64,000 bases of DNA from Streptomyces sp. cg36 (GTDB lineage: Bacteria; Actinomycetota; Actinomycetes; Streptomycetales; Streptomycetaceae): positions 62,001 to 126,000 of the forward strand of contig NZ_CP163520.1 of assembly GCF_041080675.1 (NCBI RefSeq), read 5' to 3'. The notes under the pieces are model-generated. The model did no database searches. It was not told the DNA's origin and saw only the letters and a program-made list of their open reading frames with translations. The position numbers and the translations under genes are program-made. Position 1 is the stretch's first letter, and each line of letters opens with the position of its first letter. Positions 17,819 to 27,403 of this stretch are shown piece by piece.

Positions 17819-18373
17819 TTACCAGGTTTCGAACCACATCTGATTGTCGGTTCCATTGGTCGGCCACATGATCATCTGAGTCCCCGGAGAGGTGGACAAG
17901 CCCGGCGGCTCGACCGACTTCCCGTCATAATTCTGTATGTTCCATCGGGCTCCCATTCGCACGCTCTGAGTCGACCCGTGGTTGCATGTCCAGACGATTA
18001 CGGTACCGGGATTGTTCCCGTTCCAGGTGTCCAGGCAATTCCCGAACCCATTGACCAATCTGGGCACTTCGGAGCCGTCATTGGGCTGTACGGTCCACCA
18101 GGTCCACCACTGCCCGTTCTCGCCCTTGTTGCACTTCTCCTGGGTCACCCAGGAACCAGGGACTCCTCCTGCGCTTGCGTGCAGACACAAACCATTACGG
18201 TTCTGGAGCATGAACCAGTGCCTGTCATCGGAGGACGCCGACGGCACTGTCCTCCCGGTTGTGCGCTTGGGCAGCTCGTCCGCAGCCGAAGCCTGCGCGT
18301 TCACACCCACCACCGACGCCAGCAGCGCGGCGAGAACGCCGATCCCCTTCTGGGTCTTTCGACGCCAGGACAT
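17819..18373 (-). CDS. secreted ricin B-type beta-trefoil lectin
   Basis: This 184-residue protein has a signal peptide (about residues 1-31, QKGIGVLAALLASVVGVNAQ then ASA) and one RICIN/beta-trefoil domain. The repeated lobes carry the hallmark Q/N-x-W and cysteine positions: RNGLCLHASAG, GNCLDTWNGNNPGTVIVWTC and GTDNQMWFE. Such domains bind galactose-type or other glycans outside the cell. No catalytic domain is attached, so it is a free lectin. The ATG at 18373 lies at the start of the signal peptide. It stands alone, with no operon partner. Two further ricin-type lectins occur in this window. Confidence 0.9.
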   Translation of the reverse strand: MSWRRKTQKGIGVLAALLASVVGVNAQASAADELPKRTTGRTVPSASSDDRHWFMLQNRNGLCLHASAGGVPGSWVTQEKCNKGENGQWWTWWTVQPNDGSEVPRLVNGFGNCLDTWNGNNPGTVIVWTCNHGSTQSVRMGARWNIQNYDGKSVEPPGLSTSPGTQMIMWPTNGTDNQMWFETW

Positions 18374-18492
18374 AAAACCCCCTCTTCACGGCGAGACACG
18401 CCATGCTTCAACAATCATGATGACCACGGCGTCACTGACGCGGTCGCCGTGTGCAACACCCTTGAATTTAGGCACGTTCACTGAGCCGGGAT

Positions 18493-19080
18493 GTGCGAGG
18501 CGTGCAGAGCTCCTCGACATTTCGTGCAAGGCCCCTCCCAGAGCGGGGAGGGCTGCCGCGAGGGGTCATCTGGGGCCGGGCCGCGGCCGAACGCGGCGAG
18601 CCGCGCCAGTCCCTGCCCCTCGGATACGTCCACGATCTCGATCGGGCGCAGGGCGGGACGCTCCCCGGCTGGGTGCGCGATGGCACCGGACAGGTGTGGT
18701 ACTACTCGGACCCGGATGCCTGCGCGATCGACGTGGATGACGCCGGGATGCCGCGGACCGGCAGCCAGGGCCCCGCAGCGCCCGCACCAGGGCAGCAGCC
18801 CTCGCCCGGCGGCACCCCCGCCCCGCAGGACCCCGAGGCCGAGCCGCTCGGCTTCGGCACGGCCGACGAAGTCGTCCCCGACATCGCGGCGTCCGGGCAA
18901 GACGAGGAATCAAGCCCCCAGGATCCCGAGGGCGACCTGGCCGAAGCTGGGCCGGACGACGAGCAGGCGTCCGACGGCGGCTCCAAGAAGAAGGTCAAGA
19001 AGCGGGGGCTCCTGGAACCGTTCCCGATTCGGGAGCCGTTCCTGATTCGGGAGCCGGGGCCCGACGGGATGGCCGAATAG
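18493..19080 (+). CDS. acidic low-complexity hypothetical protein
   Basis: I do not recognise this protein. The start is uncertain; the given GTG is the longest choice. It has a short ordered-looking part (LPGWVRDGTGQVWYYSDPDA) followed by a Pro/Gly/Glu/Asp-rich, probably disordered tail. The tail has a basic patch (SKKKVKKRG) and a near-repeat at the end, FPIREPFLIREPG. There is no signal peptide. The sense frame shows coding-like codon bias towards the end. It may be the C-terminal part of a truncated gene, because nothing recognisable precedes it. Confidence 0.4.
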   Translation: MRGVQSSSTFRARPLPERGGLPRGVIWGRAAAERGEPRQSLPLGYVHDLDRAQGGTLPGWVRDGTGQVWYYSDPDACAIDVDDAGMPRTGSQGPAAPAPGQQPSPGGTPAPQDPEAEPLGFGTADEVVPDIAASGQDEESSPQDPEGDLAEAGPDDEQASDGGSKKKVKKRGLLEPFPIREPFLIREPGPDGMAE

Positions 19081-19146
19081 CACCGATACGGCTGAAATCA
19101 GACCCCGGCGTCCGGACGTCCGCAGGGCATAGGGATCATTACGGCC

Positions 19147-19992
19147 ATGACTACCACCAGCCGTCGTACTGTTCTCACCGCCCTGGCCACCGCCACCGTC
19201 GCAGGTCCGCTGATGGGCGGGCTCGGCGCGACCGCCGCGCACGCCACGGGCGCGAACGACCTCTACGACTCCAACACCGACCTCTACACCAAGCTCGCCG
19301 GCAAGGAGGGCACCGACTTCGCCAGACGCTACAAGCGGCACGAGCAGGTCGACAGCGACCAGAAGGGCGCCGTCGCCTACGGCCGCACCGCCGTCCTGGC
19401 GCTGCACGGCGGAGGCATCGAGGGCGGCACCTCCGAACTCTGCCTCGGTATCGCCGGATACGACCCGGCCACGCTCTCCGCCAAGGGCGGCCCGGCGTAC
19501 GACTACTGGATGTTCGAGGCGATCCGCAGCAGCGACAACAGCCAGCTGCACGTCACCTCGAAGAACTGCGACGACAAGGTGGCCCTGTCCATCGCCGCCG
19601 CCAACCTCAACGTGGTGAGCCTGCACGGCTGCACCGCCGCCCAGGCCGGAGCGCCCTCGACACGCCCCGAGGCCGTCGTGGTCGGCGGTCTCAACACCAC
19701 CTTCAAGACGTATCTGCGCGCCGCGCTGAGCAGCGCCGGGTTCCAGACCATCGACGGGTCGACCGAGCCGGACCTGGCGGGCGTCGACCCGTCCAACATC
19801 TGCAACCGCACCCTGCTCGGCAAGGGCGCCCAGCTGGAGATCACCACCGAGCTGCGCAAGTCCATGTTCAGCGTGAACACCATCGCGGGCCGGGCGACCA
19901 GCACCACCCCGGTCTACGACAAGTTCGTGGCGGCGGTCCGTAGCGCCATCGCCCGCCTGGAGGCTTCGGGCGGCGAGCAGATCATCCTCTGA
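19147..19992 (+). CDS. Tat-exported poly-gamma-glutamate hydrolase family protein
   Basis: This 281-residue protein has a twin-arginine signal (TTSRRTVLTALATATVAG, cleavage after AHA near residue 33). A Gamma_PGA_hydro (phage PghP-like) zinc-peptidase domain follows. Metal-binding candidates are H87 and E92 in ALHGGGIEGGTSEL, with another histidine in VVSLHGC and a conserved VVVGG segment after it. The family cleaves gamma-glutamyl bonds in poly-gamma-glutamate. In Streptomyces this could act on capsular PGA of other bacteria; the natural substrate here is inferred. The ATG at 19147 begins the Tat signal. It ends at a strong bidirectional hairpin. Confidence 0.88.
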   Translation: MTTTSRRTVLTALATATVAGPLMGGLGATAAHATGANDLYDSNTDLYTKLAGKEGTDFARRYKRHEQVDSDQKGAVAYGRTAVLALHGGGIEGGTSELCLGIAGYDPATLSAKGGPAYDYWMFEAIRSSDNSQLHVTSKNCDDKVALSIAAANLNVVSLHGCTAAQAGAPSTRPEAVVVGGLNTTFKTYLRAALSSAGFQTIDGSTEPDLAGVDPSNICNRTLLGKGAQLEITTELRKSMFSVNTIAGRATSTTPVYDKFVAAVRSAIARLEASGGEQIIL

Positions 19993-20018
19993 CACCGCCG
20001 AGGGCAGCGGTACGACAG

Positions 20019-20052
20019 CGGGCCCGGTCCACCAGGAGGTGGACCGGGCCCG
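20019..20052. terminator. strong hairpin terminator after the PGA hydrolase
   Basis: A perfect 15-bp stem, CGGGCCCGGTCCACC with its complement, and an AGGA loop begin 26 nt after the hydrolase stop. It faces the convergent aldo/keto reductase gene, so it can serve both directions. Confidence 0.8.
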
Positions 20053-20276
20053 TCCGCGGGAGCGGCGCCGGCGTCAGGGTGGCGCCGACGGGTACAGGTC
20101 CGTTCGCGGGCTTCGACTCCGGCACGCCACCAGTACGTCTCGCGCCGCACCCGCACCTTCGCCGTCCGCACGTCCTCATGAAATGACCCTGGTAGCGGGG
20201 TGGGCGCCCGGCCGGACCGAACACCGCGCGGTGCCCGGAAGGGCCCGGTCGGTGCCGGAGCACACCCCCGGCGGCG

Positions 20277-21347
<1,071 letters not shown>

Positions 21348-21369
21348 GGTGGTGCCTCCTCGAAGCCCC

Positions 21370-21391
21370 TAATGGGACTCTGGTTCCGTTA
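21370..21391. promoter_or_regulatory. TetR operator copy 1
   Basis: A 22-bp inverted repeat of form TAATGGgAC-N4-GTtCCgTTA lies 22 nt before the aldo/keto reductase start. It shares its half-sites with the copy at 21424-21445. Confidence 0.65.
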
Positions 21392-21423
21392 AGATGGTTC
21401 GAAGCTAGCAGACTCCACCCGGC

Positions 21424-21445
21424 TAATGGAACAGGAATCCCGTTA
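21424..21445. promoter_or_regulatory. TetR operator copy 2, abutting the tetR start codon
   Basis: A 22-bp inverted repeat of form TAATGGaAC-N4-aTCCCgTTA ends exactly at the base before the TetR ATG. Its centre is 54 bp from that of copy 1. Binding here would block transcription initiation of the regulator. Confidence 0.65.
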
Positions 21446-22066
21446 ATGATCGACGAGCCCTCCACCCCCGGCACCCTCCGCCCCGGCGGTCGCACCGCCC
21501 GGGTCCGCGCCGCCGTCCTGCGGGCCGCCGAGGAGGCCCTCGTCGCCCACGGCTTCAGCAGCCTCGACCTCGGCGACCTCGCCCAGCGCGCCGGAGTCGG
21601 CCGCACCACCGTCTACCGGCGCTGGGGCAGCACCACCGCCCTGGTCGCCGACCTGCTCACCGACATGGCCGAACAGTCGCTGCCACGCACCCGCAGCGGC
21701 TCGCTCACCGAGGACCTGCGGGCCAACGCCCGACTGGTCCGGCGCACCCTCGCCGACCCCCGGCAGGGCGCGCTGTTCCGCGCCGTCCTGGTCGCCGCCA
21801 ACGACGACCCGGGCACCGCCGAAGCACTGCGGCTCTTCTACCGGCGCCGGGTCGAGGAATGGGCACCATGCGTCACCGAGGCCGTGGAGCGCGGCGAACT
21901 CCCGTCCGACACCGACCCGTCCGAGGTGATCCGGGCCGTCTCGGCCCCGCTCTACTACCGGATGCTCACCACCGCCGACCCTCTGGACGAGACCGCCGCC
22001 GACCGTGCGGCGGCAGCCGCCGAGGCCGCCGCCCGGGCCGGGGCATACCGGCGGACAGCGGACTGA
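21446..22066 (+). CDS. TetR-family transcriptional repressor
   Basis: This 206-residue repressor has an N-terminal HTH (AVLRAAEEALVAHGFSSLDL, then LAQRAGVGRTTVYRRW at about 42-60). The all-helical C-terminal ligand-binding domain contains TADPLDETAADRAA near its end. The start ATG directly follows the second operator copy, and no Shine-Dalgarno is seen, so translation may be leaderless. It is divergent from the aldo/keto reductase, with two operator copies between them. Autoregulation and control of the reductase are the natural reading. The ligand is unknown. Confidence 0.93.
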   Translation: MIDEPSTPGTLRPGGRTARVRAAVLRAAEEALVAHGFSSLDLGDLAQRAGVGRTTVYRRWGSTTALVADLLTDMAEQSLPRTRSGSLTEDLRANARLVRRTLADPRQGALFRAVLVAANDDPGTAEALRLFYRRRVEEWAPCVTEAVERGELPSDTDPSEVIRAVSAPLYYRMLTTADPLDETAADRAAAAAEAAARAGAYRRTAD

Positions 22067-22142
22067 ACCTGATCCGCACCGGGGGTGAACCCGTAACAAG
22101 ACACCCCGTCCGTGACGCATCCCCTCGCGAGGAAACTCCGCG

Positions 22143-23594
22143 TCAGCCGGTTCCTCCTCCCCCGAGGACTTCCACCGTGGGACGCTGCGGGTCGTAGGCG
22201 GCCCAGCCGGGGCTGCCGGTGCGGGCGAACGCGACCCAGGCGCCGTGCATCTGGGCCGCCAGACCGGCCGGGGCGGGGGCGGGGCCGAGCAGGCCGGTGT
22301 CCCCGTGCAGCCAGGGTTCGTCGGCGAGGTCGAACACGAAGGGCAGTTCGACGGTGTGGGCGGCCCCGAGCCGCCCGTCCAGAGCCGTCGAGCGGTACCC
22401 GAACGAGTAGCGGTGCGTGCGTCCGCCCGAGATCCGCGCGTGGGCACGCGCCATGCGCGTCGTACCGGCCTCGAACAGGACCTCCCCGAGGACTGCGGAG
22501 CGCAGCTCGCCCGGTGTCGCGTCCGGCCGTGCCGCGCGGTGCGCGGCCAGGACCCTCTGCGGGTCCGCAAGCACCCGGGCGGCGAAAGCGCGTACCTCGG
22601 CTTGCGTGGTGGACTCCAGGACGCCCTGCGGTACGAGGTAGAGGTGTCCCTCTTGGGTGTTGGTGCCGATGAGCAGGTCGATGTCTGCGGCCGGTCCGTC
22701 AGCGAGGGCGTCGGCGGGCTGTACCGGCAGGACCAGGCTGAACGGGCTGAGCCCGGCCAGCGGGTCCCTGGCGGCAGGGGTGCGCAGGTCGAGGCCGGCC
22801 AGTGCGGGCAGGACCTCCAGCAAGCGCCCGTCGCGGATCGGGGCGAACGCCTCGGCGGTCGGTTCGACGCCCAGCGCGGCGGCCACTGCGGCGCTGACCC
22901 GTTGCGCCTGCTCCGCGGTGAACGCGCCGGTGCCGTTGCCACTCTGGATGATCGCTCGCCGGAACAGGCCCTTGGCCTGCGGTGTCGCGAGCAGCGCGCC
23001 GACGAGAGTGGCGCCCGCGGACTGGCCGAAGACCGTGACGTTTTCGGGGTCGCCGCCGAAGGCCGCGATGGTCTCGCGTACCCAGCCCAGTGCGGCGAGC
23101 ACATCGAGCAGTCCGCGGTTGGGCACCGCGCCCGGCAGGTCGAGGAAGCCGGGGATGCCGAGCCGGTAGTTCACCGTCACCAGGACCACGCCGTCGCGGG
23201 CGAACGCGCTGCCGTCGTAGAGTGCCGCGCGGTTCGAGCCGGTGACGAAGCCACCCCCGTGCACGAAGACCATGACGGGGCGCCTGCCGTCATCGGCGGC
23301 AGGCGTGTGGACGTCGACGGCGAGGTATTCCTCGCCGGGCACCCAGCCCGGCCCGAAGTACGGGGCCATGTCGAGGCGGCCGAAGTCGCGGGCCGGCTGG
23401 GGAGCGGTGGGCGAGGGCCGCGTGCCGTCCCGTACACCGGACCAGCGCGGGTGGGGGGTGGGCGGGGCGAAGCGGCCGGCGCCGGTCGGTGGCGCCGCGT
23501 AGGGCAGGCCGCGGTAGCGCTCGCCTGATCGGCCACGGAGGCCGCGCACGGCGCCCGCCGGGGTTTCGACGTACGGATCTGTCTGCCGGTCCAC
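22143..23594 (-). CDS. type B carboxylesterase
   Basis: This 483-residue alpha/beta-hydrolase of the COesterase family has oxyanion-hole HGGG at 112-115 and the nucleophile elbow FGQSAG with S192. The acidic residue is probably near TNTQEGHLY, and the histidine in the late region around LGAAHTVELPF. Length and N-terminal VETPAGAVRGLRG are normal for the family. There is no signal peptide, so it is cytoplasmic. It lies 46 nt downstream of the MBL-fold gene and is probably co-transcribed with it. Together they suggest hydrolysis of an ester or lactone compound sensed by the divergent XRE/MmyB regulator. The substrate is not assignable. Confidence 0.93.
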   Translation of the reverse strand: MDRQTDPYVETPAGAVRGLRGRSGERYRGLPYAAPPTGAGRFAPPTPHPRWSGVRDGTRPSPTAPQPARDFGRLDMAPYFGPGWVPGEEYLAVDVHTPAADDGRRPVMVFVHGGGFVTGSNRAALYDGSAFARDGVVLVTVNYRLGIPGFLDLPGAVPNRGLLDVLAALGWVRETIAAFGGDPENVTVFGQSAGATLVGALLATPQAKGLFRRAIIQSGNGTGAFTAEQAQRVSAAVAAALGVEPTAEAFAPIRDGRLLEVLPALAGLDLRTPAARDPLAGLSPFSLVLPVQPADALADGPAADIDLLIGTNTQEGHLYLVPQGVLESTTQAEVRAFAARVLADPQRVLAAHRAARPDATPGELRSAVLGEVLFEAGTTRMARAHARISGGRTHRYSFGYRSTALDGRLGAAHTVELPFVFDLADEPWLHGDTGLLGPAPAPAGLAAQMHGAWVAFARTGSPGWAAYDPQRPTVEVLGGGGTG

Positions 23595-23640
23595 GGGAGC
23601 TTCCTCTCCGGAAGGGGTGAGCGGGGAAAGTCAGGGGACG

Positions 23641-24558
23641 TCAGGAGATGCGGGAGAAGCCCGCCCACTGCTTGATCGCGAACTTCGAGCCGCTGCGCGC
23701 GATCTCCGCCGCGCCGTGGCCGCCGAAGTGGGCCGGGAACACCAGCGCGTGGTTCTCGCTGGCGCGGCCCAGCAGTCGGCGCCGGGTGGCGCGGGACTCT
23801 GCCGGGTCCTCGCAGAAGCAGGAGTTGGTGTCCGGCTCCGCGATCTGCAGCGCGGTGTGCACCAGATCCCCGACGAACAGGGCCTGATCGGCGCCGGATT
23901 CCAAGGTCAGCACGGACGAGCCGGGGGTGTGCCCGGGAGCGGGATCGAGGCGCAGGTTCTTGTCGATCCGGTACGACCCCTCCCACAGGTGGGCCAGTCC
24001 CGCCTGATGGACGGGCGTGACGCTGTCCTCGAAGACGTTCTGGTTTCCGCGGCCGAGCACACTCCTGTACCCATTGGCCGGGTCCCAGAACGCGAAGTCC
24101 GGCCGGGGCATCAGGTACGTGGCGTTCGGGAAGGTCGGCACCCAGTCCCTGCCGTCGAGGCGGGTGTTCCAGCCGACGTGATCGATGTGCAGATGGGTGT
24201 TGACCACGATGTCCACGTCCTCGGGCCGCACACCGGCGGCGGCGAGGTTGTCGAGGTAATCCGTGTCCAAGCGGTTCCACACCGGTGCGTAGGGCCGGTC
24301 CTTGTGGTTGCCCACACCGGTGTCGACAAGAATCGTGCGCCCCTCGCTGCGCAGCAGCCAGGACTGGACCGCGGTGCGGCACTCGTCCGTCCGCGGATCC
24401 CAGAAGTCGGGCGCCAGCCAGTCACGGTGCTCAGCCCACGAACCGTCGGGGCTGTCCGGGAAGAACGTGCCGGGGGACATCTCGGCCGAGCCGTAGAACT
24501 CCCTGACACGGGTGACGGTGACATCACCAAGAATGATCTGCTCAGGGGTCTGATCCAT
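23641..24558 (-). CDS. MBL-fold metallo-hydrolase
   Basis: This 305-residue metallo-beta-lactamase-fold hydrolase has the zinc motif THLHIDHVGWN (H122, H124, D126, H127), a later histidine in PGHTPGS, an aspartate in VGDLVHT, and a final AHFGGHG. The layout resembles AttM/quorum-quenching-like lactonases and other MBL hydrolases acting on esters. ATG 24558 is chosen for GAGGA about 9 nt upstream. The longer frame enters the divergent promoter. It is first gene of a probable two-gene unit with the carboxylesterase and divergent from an XRE regulator 137 nt away. Lactonase activity is inference only. Confidence 0.93.
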   Translation of the reverse strand: MDQTPEQIILGDVTVTRVREFYGSAEMSPGTFFPDSPDGSWAEHRDWLAPDFWDPRTDECRTAVQSWLLRSEGRTILVDTGVGNHKDRPYAPVWNRLDTDYLDNLAAAGVRPEDVDIVVNTHLHIDHVGWNTRLDGRDWVPTFPNATYLMPRPDFAFWDPANGYRSVLGRGNQNVFEDSVTPVHQAGLAHLWEGSYRIDKNLRLDPAPGHTPGSSVLTLESGADQALFVGDLVHTALQIAEPDTNSCFCEDPAESRATRRRLLGRASENHALVFPAHFGGHGAAEIARSGSKFAIKQWAGFSRIS

Positions 24559-24695
24559 GGGGTCCGTCCTCGGGCCGGGTGTACGTCGCTGGACGGGAAC
24601 GAGCTTGGACGCATGGCCGGGCACGAGCCACTCCCCTCCTTTCCCACCCCTGGCAGGGTGTGGCTGGGGCGAGCCGCACCCTGAATACTGGGGCG

Positions 24696-25622
24696 ATGAA
24701 CGCACCCGGCCCGCTCGGCACCTTCCTCCAAGCCCGACGAGCCAGGCTGCGACCCGAGGACGTAGGTCTGCGCGACCTCGGGCCCCGCAGACGGGTGGCC
24801 GGCCTGCGGCGCGAGGAACTGGCGCAGCTGGCCGGCGTCAGCGTCTCCTACTACGCACGGCTCGAACAGGGCCAGTCCCGCGGAGCCTCGCCCGAGGTAC
24901 TCGACGCGATCGCCCGTGCCCTCCTGCTCGACCACCACGAACGCGCGCACCTCGGCCGGCTCGCCGAGGCCGGCCGCCACACACGCGGCCCGCGCCGCCC
25001 GCGGCCGGAGAGGCTCACCGACGAAACCCACGACCTCCTGCGCGCCCTCGACGGCGTCCCTGTGATGGTCCTCGGCCGCCGTACGGACGTACTGGCCTGG
25101 AACACCCTCGGCCATGCCCTGCTCGCCGGTCACCTGGGCATCCTCGACCCGCAAGACCCGGTACTGCGTCCGAACATGAGCCGGATGCTGTTCCTCGACC
25201 CGCACTGCCAGGACCTGTACACGGACCGGAAACGCAAGGCGCGCGCCGTGGTCGGCAACCTGCGGATCGCCGCCGGCAGACATCCGCAGGACCCGCTCCT
25301 CGCGGCACTGATCGGCGAACTGACAATGAAGAGCGCGGAGTTCGCCGCACTGTGGGCGGACCACCGCGTGGCGCCGTGCGATGCCGCGTCGTACGAGCTG
25401 CACCATCCCGTCGTCGGCACGGTGACGGTGACTCAGCAGACCCTGTCCATCGCCCGCGCACCGGAACAGACACTCATTGTCTGCACCACCCCCGCCGGCT
25501 CCCCCTCCGAACAGGCCCTCACACTCCTGCGGCAAGCGAGCAGCAGCATGCCCCGCACGCGCACGACCCCCGGTGAGGACGACGACACGGCGGTGAGACA
25601 GAACACCGCGGCCACGCGATAG
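24696..25622 (+). CDS. XRE HTH regulator with MmyB-like ligand domain
   Basis: This 308-residue regulator has an N-terminal Cro/C1 HTH. The motif RVAGLRREELAQLAGVSVSY, then YARLEQGQSRGAS, is the standard signature of actinobacterial MmyB-type regulators. The PAS-like MmyB ligand domain follows (VMVLGRRTDVLAWNTLGHAL, through to YELHHPVVGTVTV). These usually lie divergent to an oxidoreductase or hydrolase they control. ATG 24696 is chosen because it gives the family's usual N-terminus (LGTFLQARRARL). No Shine-Dalgarno is seen, and a leaderless start is possible. It probably controls the divergent MBL-hydrolase/esterase pair. The tail is polar and disordered. Confidence 0.94.
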   Translation: MNAPGPLGTFLQARRARLRPEDVGLRDLGPRRRVAGLRREELAQLAGVSVSYYARLEQGQSRGASPEVLDAIARALLLDHHERAHLGRLAEAGRHTRGPRRPRPERLTDETHDLLRALDGVPVMVLGRRTDVLAWNTLGHALLAGHLGILDPQDPVLRPNMSRMLFLDPHCQDLYTDRKRKARAVVGNLRIAAGRHPQDPLLAALIGELTMKSAEFAALWADHRVAPCDAASYELHHPVVGTVTVTQQTLSIARAPEQTLIVCTTPAGSPSEQALTLLRQASSSMPRTRTTPGEDDDTAVRQNTAATR

Positions 25623-25955
25623 GGCAACCGATAAACACCCGTCACGGGAGAGCGGCAGAAATAGAGGGCGAGACCCTGCCTGCCCCAAAGACAGGCTGTT
25701 GATGACAGCCCTGCTCGCAACTCCTCGACGGCACTTGTCTGGACCTCTACGCCTTACGGGACCGAACCGGCCAGCGCGATCGGACCCGCCGGGTTGACGT
25801 ACCCGTGGGGGGTGGACTTGGCGAAGCCGTCTGTCGACGCTCCAGCGGGAAAGTGCCACGGCCGGTCGAGTTCGACCGAGCACGGACCGGCCGGCCGACG
25901 GTGGTGACCGGAGAATCACCTGGCCACCGCCCGGCGGAGAGATCATCATGGAGGA
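25623..25955. other. intergenic region, no supported gene
   Basis: About 330 nt between the XRE regulator and the GNAT gene, with no recognisable gene. It should contain the GNAT promoter. Confidence 0.45.
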
Positions 25956-26492
25956 ATGTCTGAGAACCGACGCCCTGCAGCACCGACCGCGGTGCGACTC
26001 CCCCAGTACACCAAAGCGGATCAGGAAGAGATCCTCGGCACCAGCGATGATCCCTTCGGTGTCGCCTCGGCCGGTCTGACCTGGTTGCCGAAGGAAGAGC
26101 ACTTCGGCATCAGACACGACGGCCGGCTCGTGGCACACGCCGGCCTGCGGCTCCTGTCTGTCGCGGTCGGCGACACCAGGACAGAGGTGGTGGGTGTCGG
26201 CGGCGTGGCCGTCTCACCCCGCGTGCAAGGCCAGGGCCTGGCCCGGCTCGTCGTCACAGCCGCCCTGGAACACGCCCGCGCCATGGGCCCTCACCACGCA
26301 CTCCTGTTCTGCCGCCCTCCCCTCGTCCCGCTCTACCAGCGACTCGGATGGCAGCCTCTCGACAACGACGTCACCGTCGAACAACCCGAGGACCGCTTGG
26401 TGACCATGCCGTTGCGGACCATGGTGACGCCCTTGAGCGACGATGCCCGCTGGCCTTCAGGGCCAGTACGCCTGTACTCGCTCCCCATGTGA
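25956..26492 (+). CDS. GNAT-family N-acetyltransferase
   Basis: This 178-residue acetyl-CoA-dependent transferase has GNAT motif A in VAVSPRVQGQGLARLVV (about residues 89-105), and a C-terminal LYQRLGWQPLD. The overall layout, with PKEEHFGIRHDGRLVAHAGL before motif A, resembles the aminoglycoside 2'-N-acetyltransferase-like branch. The acceptor may therefore be an amine-containing small molecule, but this is only a family tendency. The ATG has a GGAGGA unusually close (no spacer), so the true start could be slightly different. It stands alone between a regulator gene and a convergent MarR gene. Confidence 0.87.
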   Translation: MSENRRPAAPTAVRLPQYTKADQEEILGTSDDPFGVASAGLTWLPKEEHFGIRHDGRLVAHAGLRLLSVAVGDTRTEVVGVGGVAVSPRVQGQGLARLVVTAALEHARAMGPHHALLFCRPPLVPLYQRLGWQPLDNDVTVEQPEDRLVTMPLRTMVTPLSDDARWPSGPVRLYSLPM

Positions 26493-26693
26493 CGAAAGGC
26501 CAGCCAGCACCGCGACCAGAGGCCGCCCACCAGCGCCTGGGCTCGACTGCATACCCGACCCGCCTCGGCTGGTTGTTCGCCAACCAATCCAGTCGTCACA
26601 GGTCGACAACAACAGAACGGGTAGCTACCGACCCGGCAGATCGACCAGCCCTTCCCGGCGCGTACAGGCAAAACGCCCCGTCCTGAGCCCTCG

Positions 26694-27161
26694 TCAGGCT
26701 GGGGTGGCGCCCGTGTTCCGGATCATCTGCTGGAGCACTTTCAGTGTGGTGACGTAGTCGGCGTCATCGATGCCCTGGTGGATGCGCGCCCGGATGGCCG
26801 GGGCGTGCTGCTGGAGGCCGACACGAGCCTCCTCGCCCGAGGAAGTGATCCACAGTCGTCCCCCGGTGTCGCGGGTGAGCCAACCGCGCTCCAGCAGGAC
26901 TTCCGCCTCTGCCGTCAGGTCGTCTTCGGGCCGGATGTAAGAGCTCATGGCCTGCTGGAGTTCGGGGATCGTCATGCCGCGGCCGTCGGAGGAGATGTCG
27001 TTCTTCGACAGGTTGCGCAGCAGCCAGAACTGGGGCTGGGTGAAGCCCAGTTCGGCCTGCTGGGCTCGGGTGAACGCGATGATGGCCTCATAGGCCAATC
27101 CGGTCCAGTACGCAGCCGGCTGAGCGGCGAGTCCGGCATCGGATATGTGCTGGGTCGTCAT
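26694..27161 (-). CDS. MarR-family transcriptional regulator
   Basis: This 155-residue winged-helix regulator has LGFTQPQFWLLRNLSKND, a recognition region near MTIPELQQAMSSYIRPEDDL, and a wing around RGWLTRDTGGRLWITSSGEE. ATG 27161 gives MTTQHIS, with GGGGG 8 nt upstream. A perfect palindrome overlaps its own promoter, so it very likely autoregulates. No co-directional or divergent enzyme gene adjoins it closely, so its other target is not evident. The ligand is unknown. Confidence 0.9.
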   Translation of the reverse strand: MTTQHISDAGLAAQPAAYWTGLAYEAIIAFTRAQQAELGFTQPQFWLLRNLSKNDISSDGRGMTIPELQQAMSSYIRPEDDLTAEAEVLLERGWLTRDTGGRLWITSSGEEARVGLQQHAPAIRARIHQGIDDADYVTTLKVLQQMIRNTGATPA

Positions 27162-27207
27162 GTGCGGTGCCCCCTTGGAAGTGATCGCTGATACAAGCAC
27201 CGTAGAA

Positions 27208-27225
27208 CCTCAAGCAAGCTTGAGG
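27208..27225. promoter_or_regulatory. perfect palindrome, MarR autoregulatory operator
   Basis: CCTCAAGC-AA-GCTTGAGG is a perfect 8-2-8 inverted repeat 46 nt before the MarR start. On the minus strand it overlaps a TTGACC -35-like element and precedes a weak -10 region, so bound protein would block the promoter. Confidence 0.65.
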
Positions 27226-27403
27226 TCAAGATCGATCTCCGTGCTGCCCTGCTGGAAATTTTGCCGGGGCGGCCCGCAGCCGCCCGCGGGGCAGGAGCTG
27301 GACACCAATTGCGTGTCTCAGCTGCCCGGGCAAACCTTTGTTGGAAGTGCGTGCCGCAGCTCGGGATGGACGGTGGGTTTGCGGGGCGGTGTGACCGAGG
27401 CGT

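Noticed and set aside
24111..26138. 675-codon minus-strand frame
   Set aside because: It overlaps the MBL gene in another frame and the XRE and GNAT genes in antisense, with no family signature.
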